A stretch of DNA of 64,000 nucleotides from CAYLGT01 sp964383465 (GTDB lineage Bacteria; Patescibacteriota; Saccharimonadia; Saccharimonadales; Saccharimonadaceae): NCBI GenBank assembly GCA_964383465.1, contig CAYLGT010000001.1, positions 1 to 64,000 on the forward strand. Reading direction: 5' to 3'. The notes under the pieces are model-generated. The model made no database searches. It was not told the DNA's origin and saw nothing but the letters and a program-made list of their open reading frames with translations. A program made the translations under genes and the position numbers. Of this stretch, positions 18,155-26,350 are shown piece by piece; the first letter of the stretch is position 1, and each line of letters opens with the position of its first letter.

Positions 18155-19582
18155 TCAGCTCACCAGAGTGAACTGTGTTGACATGGGCATGCGATCGACG
18201 AAGTCAGACACATCTTCTCCACGGATCACGAGGATCTGGAAAAGCATCGCGTTGATAGCCTCGACGTAGTCCTGCATGGTCTGCCACTGGAAGGCTTCGA
18301 TGGAAACGATCCCATCCTTCTTGATGACAGGGTCATGCTGAACCCCAACCAGACGTCCATCGAACTGATCCTCGAGAACCTCGGTGATGTTGTCCGAAAA
18401 GTCGATCTTGTTGAGATAGCGCTGGTACCGATCCGGCGAAGTGCCCGGCTGGAGATTGCTCATCAGCACGACAGAGTTATTCACCTTGTGACGAATCTGC
18501 GGGTGAATGTTGCGCCAGGTCTCCATGCTGGTGGCCAGACGTCGCAGCGTGTCCTCGATCTCCACGTTTGCCGTGTAAGCCACGAGGTCACACATGCCGG
18601 CGATCTTGCGACCTACGGCGTCTCCGATATCCTGACCCACATCGATGAACACGAACTCGAGATTCAGACAGAGCAGCTCGAGGAGCAGACCCATTCCTAC
18701 GCTCGAAATACGCGAGTTGTCGTCGACCACAGACTTCACACTGGCGACACGAGTGCCGTAGCGCGAAGGCCGAATCATACTGACGACAGACGTGTGGTCG
18801 AGCCAAGCCAGCAGTTCACGAACCTCTTCGGCAGACATCCCAGCGATGCTGGAACTGTGTCGATCTGTGAGGTCCATCTGCTCGCGAATCTTCTTGAGAT
18901 GTGCGCGGGTGTAGTCAAGCAGCTCCTGAGTGGTGGCGGTGCCACCCTCGCTGAAGCCGAGGCGACCAGCGCACGTTCCCTCTGCGGGATTCGCGTCGAT
19001 GACGGCGTTGCTCACGCGTGTAAGCTCCGAAAACACCGAAGCGCAGTTGACCGTAGTCGTTGTCGTTGCTGCAGACCCCTTGAGATTCACAAAGGCAATG
19101 GCTGCCTTCTTGACTCGAGAAGCGAGCAACTTCATGAGCTCCACGGATTCACCGCGCAAACGGTTGCGATCGCACCAGAGATTTATCTCCAGCGCCTCCT
19201 CGACCAGACTCTGTTCCTTCAAGGAGGGCGAGAGGCGAAGTCCAGTCGCCCTAAAGAGCAACCCTTGCCACCCCAAGAAAGGAGCGGCTTTCATCGGTTC
19301 ATTCACGCGATCGTTGCCATCCTCAGTTTCCTCGCTGGTGGCGTCCATCGTAGGACTCACAGGAGGAAGGATGGGTGTCGCCTGCACCACCTGAGCCGGT
19401 TCTACAACCTGCGCGGCGGGCTGGGCATCCATTTGAGTCATCTCTTCAAGCAGAGAATGTCGAGGCTCATGAGAGCCCACTGGTTCACTTGCCTGAGCAG
19501 CAGCCTCGGAGGCTACAGCGTCTCGAAAGCTTGCGCCATCGATGAAGCTACGCAACGAGTCCACTCCACCATGAGTCGTCAT
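18155..19582 (-). CDS. MinD/ParA-like protein with degenerate P-loop
   Basis: A 475-residue protein opening the operon. The N-terminal 170 residues are low-complexity/linker. The core then shows a MinD/ParA fold: FVNLKGSAATTTTTVNCASV in place of the KGGxGKTT Walker A, VIDANPAEGTCAGRLG (A'-like strand), and FVFIDVGQDIGDAVG (Walker B-like). The glycine-lysine of the P-loop is lost, so ATP binding is doubtful. I chose the ATG at 19582 because AGGAGGTG lies 8 bases upstream. Related proteins occur beside actinobacterial secretion clusters and may position the machine. Confidence 0.7.
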   Translation of the reverse strand: MTTHGGVDSLRSFIDGASFRDAVASEAAAQASEPVGSHEPRHSLLEEMTQMDAQPAAQVVEPAQVVQATPILPPVSPTMDATSEETEDGNDRVNEPMKAAPFLGWQGLLFRATGLRLSPSLKEQSLVEEALEINLWCDRNRLRGESVELMKLLASRVKKAAIAFVNLKGSAATTTTTVNCASVFSELTRVSNAVIDANPAEGTCAGRLGFSEGGTATTQELLDYTRAHLKKIREQMDLTDRHSSSIAGMSAEEVRELLAWLDHTSVVSMIRPSRYGTRVASVKSVVDDNSRISSVGMGLLLELLCLNLEFVFIDVGQDIGDAVGRKIAGMCDLVAYTANVEIEDTLRRLATSMETWRNIHPQIRHKVNNSVVLMSNLQPGTSPDRYQRYLNKIDFSDNITEVLEDQFDGRLVGVQHDPVIKKDGIVSIEAFQWQTMQDYVEAINAMLFQILVIRGEDVSDFVDRMPMSTQFTLVS

Positions 19583-19906
19583 TGTCCGTACACCTCCTAG
19601 GTGTGTATTGAGATTGTTAAGGTACCCGCGCTCGCGAGCACCGAGATGCAAGAAACATCTTGTTGCTTCTAGCAAGCGCTCCTTGAACTATTACGATCAA
19701 GTCCCGGATTATCATCCGGTCTCAACTCTCTTTTTATTTCCTTAGCACATACGCGAAAGGGAAGTCCTCCAACAGAGCTGAGATCGTCTGAAAATCTCGT
19801 CTTTTTTGGTCTTTTTCGCTTTGTCTTTTATTTACCCTACCACTATTTTGAAAAACTGTCACCTTTGATTTTTAGTACATATATTACATACTATTTTAAA
19901 GAGAAA
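19583..19906 (-). promoter_or_regulatory. leader and promoter region of the T4SS operon
   Basis: About 320 bases without a convincing gene. On the minus strand it holds an AT-rich block near 19850-19900 (several TATGTAAT/TAAAAT-like boxes) that could be the promoter, a GAGAT/ATCTC inverted repeat near 19784-19802, a small CCGGAT-GATA-ATCCGG hairpin at 19704-19719, and AGGAGGTG at 19591-19598 just before the first gene. A long leader ahead of a costly secretion operon suggests post-transcriptional control. Confidence 0.4.
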
Positions 19907-19935
19907 GCGGCACATGAAACGTGTTCATGTGCCGC
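19907..19935 (-). terminator. terminator of the PH-like membrane protein gene
   Basis: A 12-bp perfect stem (GCGGCACATGAA/TTCATGTGCCGC) with a 5-base loop, 11 bases beyond the stop of the gene at 19946. On the minus strand the stem is followed by TTTCTCTTT. It insulates that gene from the T4SS operon downstream. Confidence 0.75.
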
Positions 19936-19945
19936 TGATTGTGCT

Positions 19946-20689
19946 TCACGTGGATGAGTCATCGTCATCCTCGTCAGGCACAGTAGGCATCTCAGCCGTA
20001 TGAGCACCTTGACCGTTGAGCACCAGGAGCGTGGGGCGAAGCAGGTTGAGAAGCTCGTCGAGCTGTTCGATAACTCTCTCGTTCTGCTGAACGATTAGCT
20101 CGTTACTTCGAGCGATGCTAGCCAAGTGATCACTCTGGGCATGCTCCAGGGCTCGTTCTCGCTGGTTATATGCCAAAATGATGTTCTTGATTCGGTTGGC
20201 GTCACGCACATACCGGATGTTCTGCCAGTCGACATCACTTTGCGCATCACCATCAAGTGAGATCGTTGAAGAGCGACGAAAGAACCACTGCTCCAGGGTA
20301 CTCTGGTCATTTCTCGTGACCTGAGCCCCCAGAAGGGGCATGTACTGGACTTCTTGGTTGCGCACATAGGGGAAGAGCGAGCGCCCATTGCCGGGACGGT
20401 GTAGTTCAGCCGCACCCTTATCAGCATTGAGCTTTAGCCCCCAATGCCGCCACTTCCAGTGCTGACACCACAAGTCATAGGCGACCAACGAGAGCAACAG
20501 TAGACACAGCAGTATGACCAGAAGAGAGATTTGCAAAGTTGCCTGTGAGACAGAGAAGAATACAGTGACTCCAGTAATCGCAAGCACACCTAGAAAGCCA
20601 ACCGCCTTATATAGGATGAAAGGCAGTGTGTAGGGCTCGTCGTAGTGGGTCTCCATCTCTTCATAAAAACTCTGCGGCGAATTCACCAT
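19946..20689 (-). CDS. two-TM membrane protein with PH-like and coiled-coil parts
   Basis: A 247-residue protein not assigned to a family. It has a short cytoplasmic N-terminus, two TM helices (about 25-70) and a soluble domain of about 80 residues with strands and a W/F/R-rich middle (EQWFFRRSSTISLDGDA) that recalls bacterial PH-like membrane proteins. A long predicted coiled coil (about 160-225, rich in A, E, Q, R) and an acidic tail ending DEDDDDSST follow. It is immediately upstream of the T4SS operon on the same strand but separated by a terminator, so it may be an accessory protein. Confidence 0.6.
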   Translation of the reverse strand: MVNSPQSFYEEMETHYDEPYTLPFILYKAVGFLGVLAITGVTVFFSVSQATLQISLLVILLCLLLLSLVAYDLWCQHWKWRHWGLKLNADKGAAELHRPGNGRSLFPYVRNQEVQYMPLLGAQVTRNDQSTLEQWFFRRSSTISLDGDAQSDVDWQNIRYVRDANRIKNIILAYNQRERALEHAQSDHLASIARSNELIVQQNERVIEQLDELLNLLRPTLLVLNGQGAHTAEMPTVPDEDDDDSST

Positions 20690-20862
20690 GACATCTCCTC
20701 GAGATAGGGAAGTACGTGGCCATCACACACTCGTGCGATAACGATGTAGCATGTTATACGCAGTTTGACTACATATCGCAAGCACAAGCAGTTGGAAAAA
20801 GTGCAAAAAAATGGTAGTGTACTCGGTATCGGACTTACTCGGAAACGAAAGTTGGTGTACCT

Positions 20863-21205
20863 ATGTTTGGTCTTGGAGTCTATACGATCGCCGTCCTACT
20901 TGGGGTCATCCTCATGATCCCTTTCGGGGCGCTCTCTACAAGCAGGAGCTTCGTGCTGGCGCTAGTAGGTGCTCTCGGTCTTGCATTTGTTTTTGCTCGA
21001 ATCGTCTCTATCGTCGCTTATGACGGAGCTCGTGTTCCGGGCATGGGCATGAGCATTTTCACCGGATCGTTCCTGCTCGTACTCCTCTCGTGGAGCGTGT
21101 CGAGGCTTCTCAATCGCAATCAAGCTCAAGGACAGTCGTCTTTGAACCAAATGCGCCAGAAGTACTCGTTTGACATGAAGCAAGCGACACCATTTTTGGC
21201 GACAG
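20863..21205 (+). CDS. small polytopic membrane protein, cut by gap
   Basis: The visible 114 residues contain three TM helices (VYTIAVLLGVILMIPFGAL, FVLALVGALGLAFVFARIV and IFTGSFLLVLLSWSVSRLL) and a cytosolic stretch entering the gap. No family recognised. It is transcribed away from the T4SS side gene; the 170 bases between them presumably hold divergent promoters. The site before the ATG is weak. Confidence 0.5.
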
Positions 21206-21305
21206 NNNNNNNNNNNNNNNNNNNNNNNNNNNNNNNNNNNNNNNNNNNNNNNNNNNNNNNNNNNNNNNNNNNNNNNNNNNNNNNNNNNNNNNNNNNNNNN
21301 NNNNN
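21206..21305. other. assembly gap (100 N)
   Basis: A run of 100 N that cuts the 3' end of one gene on the left and of the VIT1-like gene on the right. It marks the right edge of the T4SS contig. Confidence 0.99.
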
Positions 21306-21676
21306 GTTTTTTTGTCATAGCCGTCATCTTCCAGATGAGATATGAGGTTTTCCTCGAGAAGTTCTTTGTCTTTTTTGATCATACTTTTTAGGTCGCCGAG
21401 CACACCTTCAAACAGGTCAACTTGCGACTGTACCGACACCCATTCCCCGGCAGCCATACTGATAGATCCTGCGATCACTCCGGCTAGTCCAGCGAGTACT
21501 ACTGCTTGTTGTTCGCCGCCCGCAGCAGCCACACCGAGTACCAGACATAGTGTACTTACTAGGCCATCGTTAACACCGAGCACAGCCGCGCGTGCACCAC
21601 CTTTTTGCACCTGTTGTGCTCGCGCCGCGAGGATCTCGCTGTCATGTTGTCGTTCAACGTCTGAAATTTTTGCCAT
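21306..21676 (-). CDS. VIT1/CCC1-type metal transporter, 3' part lost in gap
   Basis: 123 residues are visible. After a short basic N-terminus comes the hallmark VIT1/CCC1 first helix AAVLGVNDGLVSTLCLVLGVAAAG, a second helix (VVLAGLAGVIAGSISMAAGEWVSVQSQ) carrying the conserved SMAAGE motif, and the charged cytosolic metal-binding helices before the gap. The family moves Fe2+ or Mn2+ out of the cytoplasm. AAGGAG lies 7 bases before the ATG. Confidence 0.88.
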
Positions 21677-21765
21677 TTTTACTCCTTATACCTCAAGTGT
21701 AGCAGATGACTAAACGATGTATCACACTTCAAATTTCGACATATGCTGTTTTTATGTCTTAGGCG

Positions 21766-21794
21766 TTGCAATTTTCTCTGTTTTGTACTAAAAT
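21766..21794 (+). promoter_or_regulatory. promoter of the VWA lipoprotein operon
   Basis: TTGCAA, a 17-base spacer and TAAAAT, about 70 bases before the lipoprotein ATG. Position and spacing fit a housekeeping sigma-factor promoter. Confidence 0.55.
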
Positions 21795-21864
21795 ATCCCT
21801 CGTCTATCTATGCATTCGCACAGATGGTGCAACTTGACGTTCAAATCACACAAGTGAGGTGACT

Positions 21865-23670
21865 ATGAGGCATCGCTTCGGGATCGCCGCGGCTTCGGCT
21901 GCCGCGATCCTTCTCGCAGCGTGTTCCGGTGGAGGAACGCCACAGGGTAATGGCAACAACGGCCAGGGAGACTTCGGCGACATCGGCGACTGCACCCCAG
22001 TCGTCGCTGCCGTTTCGCCGGAAAAGGTGAACTTGTTCACCGACCTGGCAAACAAGTTCGAACAGTCCAGCGAGTACAAGGGCTTGGCCAAGTGCGCCAA
22101 GATCCTGCCGTACAGTGTGTCCTCTGGTGAGGGCGCACGACTGCTGAAGCTGGGATGGCCGACAGATCAGACCACGACCCCGAACCCGGTCATCTGGTCG
22201 CCTGCGTCCTCGACGTGGGTGTCTCAAGTGACGGACTCTCAGGGCCCCAACCTGACCCCCAACCCGGTCTCTTTCGCGCGCACGCCCGTCGTGATCGCGA
22301 TGCCGCAGCAGATGGCGGAAACGCTGGGCTGGCCTTCAAAGGACATCGGTCTCAGCGATCTCCGTGAGCTTTGTCTCAACCCTCAGGGCTGGGGAAGCTT
22401 CGGAGGAGCCGCCGGCCTGTGGGGCAACTTCAAGCTCGGCAAGACCAACCCCAACACGTCTACCACTGGCCTGAACGTTCTGCTCATGCAGAACTACGCA
22501 GCCGCCAGCAAGACCAAGGGGTTGACTCCCAAGGACATCGCGAAGGGCACCGACTTCTCGCGCGACTTCGAATCGTGCGTGATTCACTACGGTGACACGA
22601 CCGGGAACGTCCTCAAGCGCGTCTACGACCGCGACCAGGACGGGCAGCCGCTCAACTACGTGTCGGCTGTTGCGGTCGAGGAGACCTCGGTCATCAACTA
22701 CAACCTCGGCAACCCGACCAGTTCGGTCATCACCGAGGACATGGAGTTGAAGGCGCCGAACGAGAAGCTCGTCGCGATCTATCCGAAGGAAGGCTCTCTT
22801 GTCAGCGACAACCCGATCGTCGTGCTCGGTTCGAGCGCCGACTGGGTAACTGACGAGCAGCGTGCTGCTGCTCAGGCCTTCCAGAAGTTCTCGTTGACCG
22901 CTGACGCTCAGAAGCTGCTTGGTGACTACGGGTTCCGACCCGCAGACGCCAAGATCAAGCCCTCGGGCCTGGTCTCTGCGCAGTACGGCGCCAACCCGAC
23001 CAAGCCGGTGACCTACCTGGAGCAACCTCCGGTCGAGACGGTTTCGGCCGCCCTCGATCAGTGGGAGAACATCCGCAAGGCCAGCAGTGTCCTGCTTCTC
23101 ATGGACATCTCGGGCTCGATGGGTGACGACTCCGGCACTGGCAACAGTCGCATGAAGGAAGCGATCAACGGCGCCGTCGGCACGCTTGGTCATTTCCGGC
23201 CTACGGACGAGCTCGGGGTGTGGGTCTTCACGACCGGCATCAAGAGCAGCGTCGGCGACAACATCGTCGAGCTTCGTCCGGTCATCCCGCTTGCGGGTGG
23301 CCAGGAGACGCTGGCTGGTGAGATCAAGAAACTGTCGCCCAGGGACGGTACGCCGCTCTACGACAGCATCGACACCGCCTTCGACTACATGATGGCCCGT
23401 GCCGATGTCGGTCGGATCAATGCCATCGTCGTCCTCACGGACGGTGAAGACACCGACTCTCGTGTCGATCTCGACGAGCTGAAGCGCAAGCTGCGCGGCC
23501 CCTCGGAGCACAGTGATCCTCTGCAGGTTCGGGTCTTCCCGATCGTCTACGGCTCTGCCGACAAGACGGCTCTGACTGAGATCGCGGTGGCTTCGGGTGG
23601 TCAGGTGTTCGACGCTTCCGACCCGCGTCGGCTGTCACTCATCTTCACCAGCGTGATGAACAACTTCTAA
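21865..23670 (+). CDS. lipoprotein: substrate-binding domain fused to von Willebrand A domain
   Basis: 601 residues from the ATG at 21865 (GAGG lies 5 bases upstream). A lipobox LLAAC puts the lipidated cysteine at residue 20. Residues about 45-390 resemble an extracellular solute-binding protein of the type that precedes VWA domains in actinobacteria. Residues about 410-600 are a VWA domain with a complete MIDAS start DISGSMGD, a later TPLYDS (threonine of MIDAS) and VVLTDGEDTD. The product should sit on the outer face of the membrane and bind a metal-dependent ligand. The gene is clearly richer in G+C at third positions than the housekeeping genes and begins a three-gene set with the TM linker and TelA. 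Confidence 0.85.
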   Translation: MRHRFGIAAASAAAILLAACSGGGTPQGNGNNGQGDFGDIGDCTPVVAAVSPEKVNLFTDLANKFEQSSEYKGLAKCAKILPYSVSSGEGARLLKLGWPTDQTTTPNPVIWSPASSTWVSQVTDSQGPNLTPNPVSFARTPVVIAMPQQMAETLGWPSKDIGLSDLRELCLNPQGWGSFGGAAGLWGNFKLGKTNPNTSTTGLNVLLMQNYAAASKTKGLTPKDIAKGTDFSRDFESCVIHYGDTTGNVLKRVYDRDQDGQPLNYVSAVAVEETSVINYNLGNPTSSVITEDMELKAPNEKLVAIYPKEGSLVSDNPIVVLGSSADWVTDEQRAAAQAFQKFSLTADAQKLLGDYGFRPADAKIKPSGLVSAQYGANPTKPVTYLEQPPVETVSAALDQWENIRKASSVLLLMDISGSMGDDSGTGNSRMKEAINGAVGTLGHFRPTDELGVWVFTTGIKSSVGDNIVELRPVIPLAGGQETLAGEIKKLSPRDGTPLYDSIDTAFDYMMARADVGRINAIVVLTDGEDTDSRVDLDELKRKLRGPSEHSDPLQVRVFPIVYGSADKTALTEIAVASGGQVFDASDPRRLSLIFTSVMNNF

Positions 23671-23676
23671 CCACTT

Positions 23677-23708
23677 GTGTGGCGGGCTCCTCGGGGAGTC
23701 CGCCACAC
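23677..23708 (+). terminator. hairpin after the VWA lipoprotein gene
   Basis: A 9-bp stem GTGTGGCGG/CCGCCACAC with an inner CTCC/GGAG helix, 7 bases beyond the stop. A T-rich stretch (CATCTTTT) follows about 10 bases later. It may attenuate read-through into the next gene. Confidence 0.6.
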
Positions 23709-23826
23709 CATACATCTTTTCATGCAAGCCGATCTATATGGTCGTTTTACATGAGGGGATCACCCCTCGCGTGCCACTTTGGCATAGTTAACAATTCGGC
23801 TCTACCTACCATGGGAGGAGGATGCC

Positions 23827-24906
23827 ATGCTTAAAGGCGTGGTAACTACAGCCCTCGCGCTCGGGTTCTTCACGCTCAGTGCATCGCCTGCCACGGCAGA
23901 CGGGCCAAGCTACGTCGAAGAGGCTGTGCAGGGTCTACAGGGGGACAACTACATCTACGTGTCGACAGCGGCACATTCGGTGAGCAGTAGCACCCTTGAC
24001 TCACTCGAGTCAGCCGCAGAAGCTGCCGATATCGGCATCGCTATTTTGCCGGCTGAAGCAGCCGACGAAACGGGCGGAAGTGTCAACGAGTTCATGCGAC
24101 AGGTCGCGCAGGGGACTGACCACGGCACTGTCGTGGTAGTCATCGGGCGAGACCTGGAAGCAGGTTCGCGTGTGCTCCAGCAGGGACAGGCCGGTCAGTT
24201 CGCAAATGACGCCGAGCACAACTACTCGTCCACCGACGAGGCGTTGACTCAGTTTGTCAGCAGCGTTGTCGCCGCTGAATCTGCCGGGACACCTCAGGGA
24301 TCTGACGGCTTCGGCTCGTCATCTGACGGAGGATTCCCGCTGGTTCCGATCGGCGGTTTTGCTATCTTGGCAGCCGCCATCGCCGCTGGCGTCGCGCTCT
24401 TCATCAACAAGCTTAAGCAGCGTGCTGCCGACAAGCGAGAAAGGGAAGAGAACAAGCAAGGGCTTCCGTCCGAGCTTGAACCGATCGTCGCCAACATCCG
24501 GCAGATTGTCGGTGACATGGATGACCCAGACCTTCAGGGGATCGTGCTCTCATCACTGGAAACCACTGGACGCCTCTTTTGGCGGCTGCGTTTCCAGAAG
24601 AGCAATCGCATTCAAGAGATGACCTCGGCTTACGAAGAGCATCTCAAGAATGTGTACGCTGTCATCCAGTTCTACCTCGATGTACAGCAATTCCCGCAGG
24701 ACCACAATCGACCCGACGATGCGATCGCCGACACCGTAACCTCTATGAACAGTTACGCGATCGGCGTGCAGCAGAACATGAAGGAATTGACCTCGGGCGA
24801 CTACACGGCCTTCCGAGTCAACACTCGCATGATCGAATCAACCGTCCGTGATGACACCCCCATCCTCAAAACAGAAAAGGAACGAGATGAACGTCGCAAC
24901 CACTGA
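23827..24906 (+). CDS. signal-peptide/TM linker protein with TPM-like ectodomain
   Basis: A 359-residue protein: signal peptide (1-24, ending ATA-DG), an extracytoplasmic domain of about 130 residues with a TPM-like pattern (ADIGIAILPAEA, then GTVVVVIGRDLEAGS), a glycine/serine linker, one TM helix (about 172-197) and a cytosolic helical region of about 160 residues. In Bacillus the TelA-like yaaN gene follows xpaC; the helical part may be the XpaC-like partner, but that is inference. GGGAGGAGG precedes the ATG. The end overlaps the telA start by 20 bases, indicating coupling. Confidence 0.6.
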   Translation: MLKGVVTTALALGFFTLSASPATADGPSYVEEAVQGLQGDNYIYVSTAAHSVSSSTLDSLESAAEAADIGIAILPAEAADETGGSVNEFMRQVAQGTDHGTVVVVIGRDLEAGSRVLQQGQAGQFANDAEHNYSSTDEALTQFVSSVVAAESAGTPQGSDGFGSSSDGGFPLVPIGGFAILAAAIAAGVALFINKLKQRAADKREREENKQGLPSELEPIVANIRQIVGDMDDPDLQGIVLSSLETTGRLFWRLRFQKSNRIQEMTSAYEEHLKNVYAVIQFYLDVQQFPQDHNRPDDAIADTVTSMNSYAIGVQQNMKELTSGDYTAFRVNTRMIESTVRDDTPILKTEKERDERRNH

Positions 24907-26218
24907 AGTTCAGCCACTCGCCATCGACTTCGCCGCGATTCAGGGCGTGGACGATGGGAGTAAGGGTTCGGCAAGCGCCGTTCTCGACCGAGTCGACACG
25001 AGTTCGCCGACCGCTCTGAAGAGCTTCTCGGCGCGCGCATCGCTCGACGAGGCTCAGCTCGAACAGGTTCGCGCGATCGCCACTCAGCTTCTTCCCAAGA
25101 TGCTGAACGATCGCAACGAGCTCGAGATCTTTGGCCTGTCGGCCCTCGACAAGGTCAACGGCGGGGTTACCAAGATCCTCGGCACCCAGCGCGAACTCAA
25201 GCTGCCGGATGTCGAAAAGATCATCTCCGACATGGAGAGCTCCCTGCGCAACTTCGGCAGGAAGTACGACCCCTCCAACCCGAAGATGGTCGAGGCCTTC
25301 GACAACATCCGCAAGTTCATGGCGGGCGTCGCGGAGTTCTTCCTGCTCGGCAAGGACCTGCTGGCCGACCTCTACAACGACTCTCTCGACGTCGAGACCC
25401 GTCTCGACAAGTGCGCGGCCAAGCTGGTCAAGCACCGCGAGAACATGAAGCGCAACGTCATGCTGTGCGACGAGCTGTACGACGACAACGAAGTCGCCAT
25501 CCAGCAGCTGATCGGCGTCATCGCCATCATGGAGCAGATCCGTGACGATGCGCACGACAAGTCGCAGCAGCTCGACGCCGACGCTCGAGCCCTCCCCGAG
25601 GGCAGCACCGAGCGTCGCAAGGTCGAGGAGGAGCGCACCAACACGATCGAGTTCGTTCAGGACATCGACATGCGTATCAACGAGTTCGTTCAGCGACTCT
25701 TCGTTGCTTACGCCATGTCGGCACTGGTTCGCAACATCCGGCGCGTCAGCTACGGACTGCAGCAGCGGATCTCTCTACTGATCAACCTGACGATTCCCGT
25801 CATGAAGCAGACCGTGGCAACCTGGGGGCTCATGCTCCAGGCCAAGCAGGCCGGCGAAGTCGGCACTGCCGTCGCGTCGGCGAACGATCGCGCACTCGAC
25901 GCACTCGCCACGGCCTCTGGGCAGGTTCTGCCCGAGACCGCCAAGGCGGCCTATGTGCCGTCGACGCGTCCCGAAACCATGATGAAGCTCACCCAGTCCG
26001 TGGTGTCGCAGAACGAGGGTCTCGTGGCCGCCGCGGAGCAGTTCTACGCCCAGAAGGCGCTCATCGAAGACGCCATGGTTCGTGGCGTCGAGATCATCAA
26101 CCAGTCCACTCAGGACACCGATGCCCGGCTCATCGAGCTGGTCAGCACTGCGCGCAAGCCCATCGCTGAGCTGTCGGCGCCCGAGGTGCCGGACGAGGTC
26201 ATGAAGCTCGCGGCATAG
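24887..26218 (+). CDS. telA: TelA-family protein (toxic anion resistance)
   Basis: A 443-residue soluble, almost wholly helical protein matching TelA/KlaA in length and pattern, with the typical middle GLQQRISLLINLTIPVMKQT followed by WGLMLQAKQA and the closing alanine/glutamate-rich helices. I chose the ATG at 24887 because AAGGA lies upstream and the family begins near there. The family is tied to tellurite and envelope-stress resistance, but its biochemical activity is unknown. It lies downstream of the VWA lipoprotein and TM linker, suggesting an outside-to-inside chain. Codon usage is strongly G/C-ending. Confidence 0.85.
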   Translation: MNVATTEVQPLAIDFAAIQGVDDGSKGSASAVLDRVDTSSPTALKSFSARASLDEAQLEQVRAIATQLLPKMLNDRNELEIFGLSALDKVNGGVTKILGTQRELKLPDVEKIISDMESSLRNFGRKYDPSNPKMVEAFDNIRKFMAGVAEFFLLGKDLLADLYNDSLDVETRLDKCAAKLVKHRENMKRNVMLCDELYDDNEVAIQQLIGVIAIMEQIRDDAHDKSQQLDADARALPEGSTERRKVEEERTNTIEFVQDIDMRINEFVQRLFVAYAMSALVRNIRRVSYGLQQRISLLINLTIPVMKQTVATWGLMLQAKQAGEVGTAVASANDRALDALATASGQVLPETAKAAYVPSTRPETMMKLTQSVVSQNEGLVAAAEQFYAQKALIEDAMVRGVEIINQSTQDTDARLIELVSTARKPIAELSAPEVPDEVMKLAA

Positions 26219-26226
26219 GTAGAGCC

Positions 26227-26276
26227 GCCCACCTAGCGTGGGCAAAAGGGTGCGTCGAGTCTGACTCGGCGCACCC
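26227..26276 (+). terminator. tandem hairpins after telA
   Basis: Two adjacent stems follow the telA stop: GCCCAC/GTGGGC (26227-26243) and a near-perfect 13-bp stem GGGTGCG-T-CGAGT/ACTCG-G-CGCACCC (26248-26276). No strong T-run follows, but position and strength indicate transcript ending or 3' protection. Confidence 0.6.
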
Positions 26277-26282
26277 ACTCTC

Positions 26283-26313
26283 CCTATGTTCTCAAAGCTT
26301 TTGAGAATGTAGG
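26283..26313. repeat. nested palindrome, sister of the one at 10364
   Basis: An inverted repeat with outer arms CCTA/TAGG and inner arms TTCTCAAA/TTTGAGAA. The spacing of arms matches the palindrome at 10364-10393, and together they bracket the T4SS/TelA segment. Confidence 0.5.
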
Positions 26314-26328
26314 CAGAGTATTTTTATC

Positions 26329-26348
26329 TGCTATACTTTGTATAGTAA
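26329..26348 (+). promoter_or_regulatory. extended -10 with palindrome CTATAC-TTT-GTATAG
   Basis: A 20-base sequence, TGCTATACTTTGTATAGTAA, identical to the one before the glutaredoxin gene (53595-53614). It contains an extended -10 (TGCTATACT) overlapping a 6-bp inverted repeat with a 3-base spacer, so it can be both promoter and operator. Confidence 0.6.
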
Positions 26349-26350
26349 TT

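Noticed and set aside
10482..19582. Reading the T4SS genes as a conjugative element
   Set aside because: No relaxase, coupling protein, integrase or oriT-like feature is visible. The gaps leave the question open, so it is not called a mobile element.
22336..23511. A long open frame (391 codons) on the minus strand opposite the VWA lipoprotein gene
   Set aside because: It is a shadow caused by G/C-ending codons of the real gene: no ribosome site, low-complexity Arg/Val/Asp composition, no motif.
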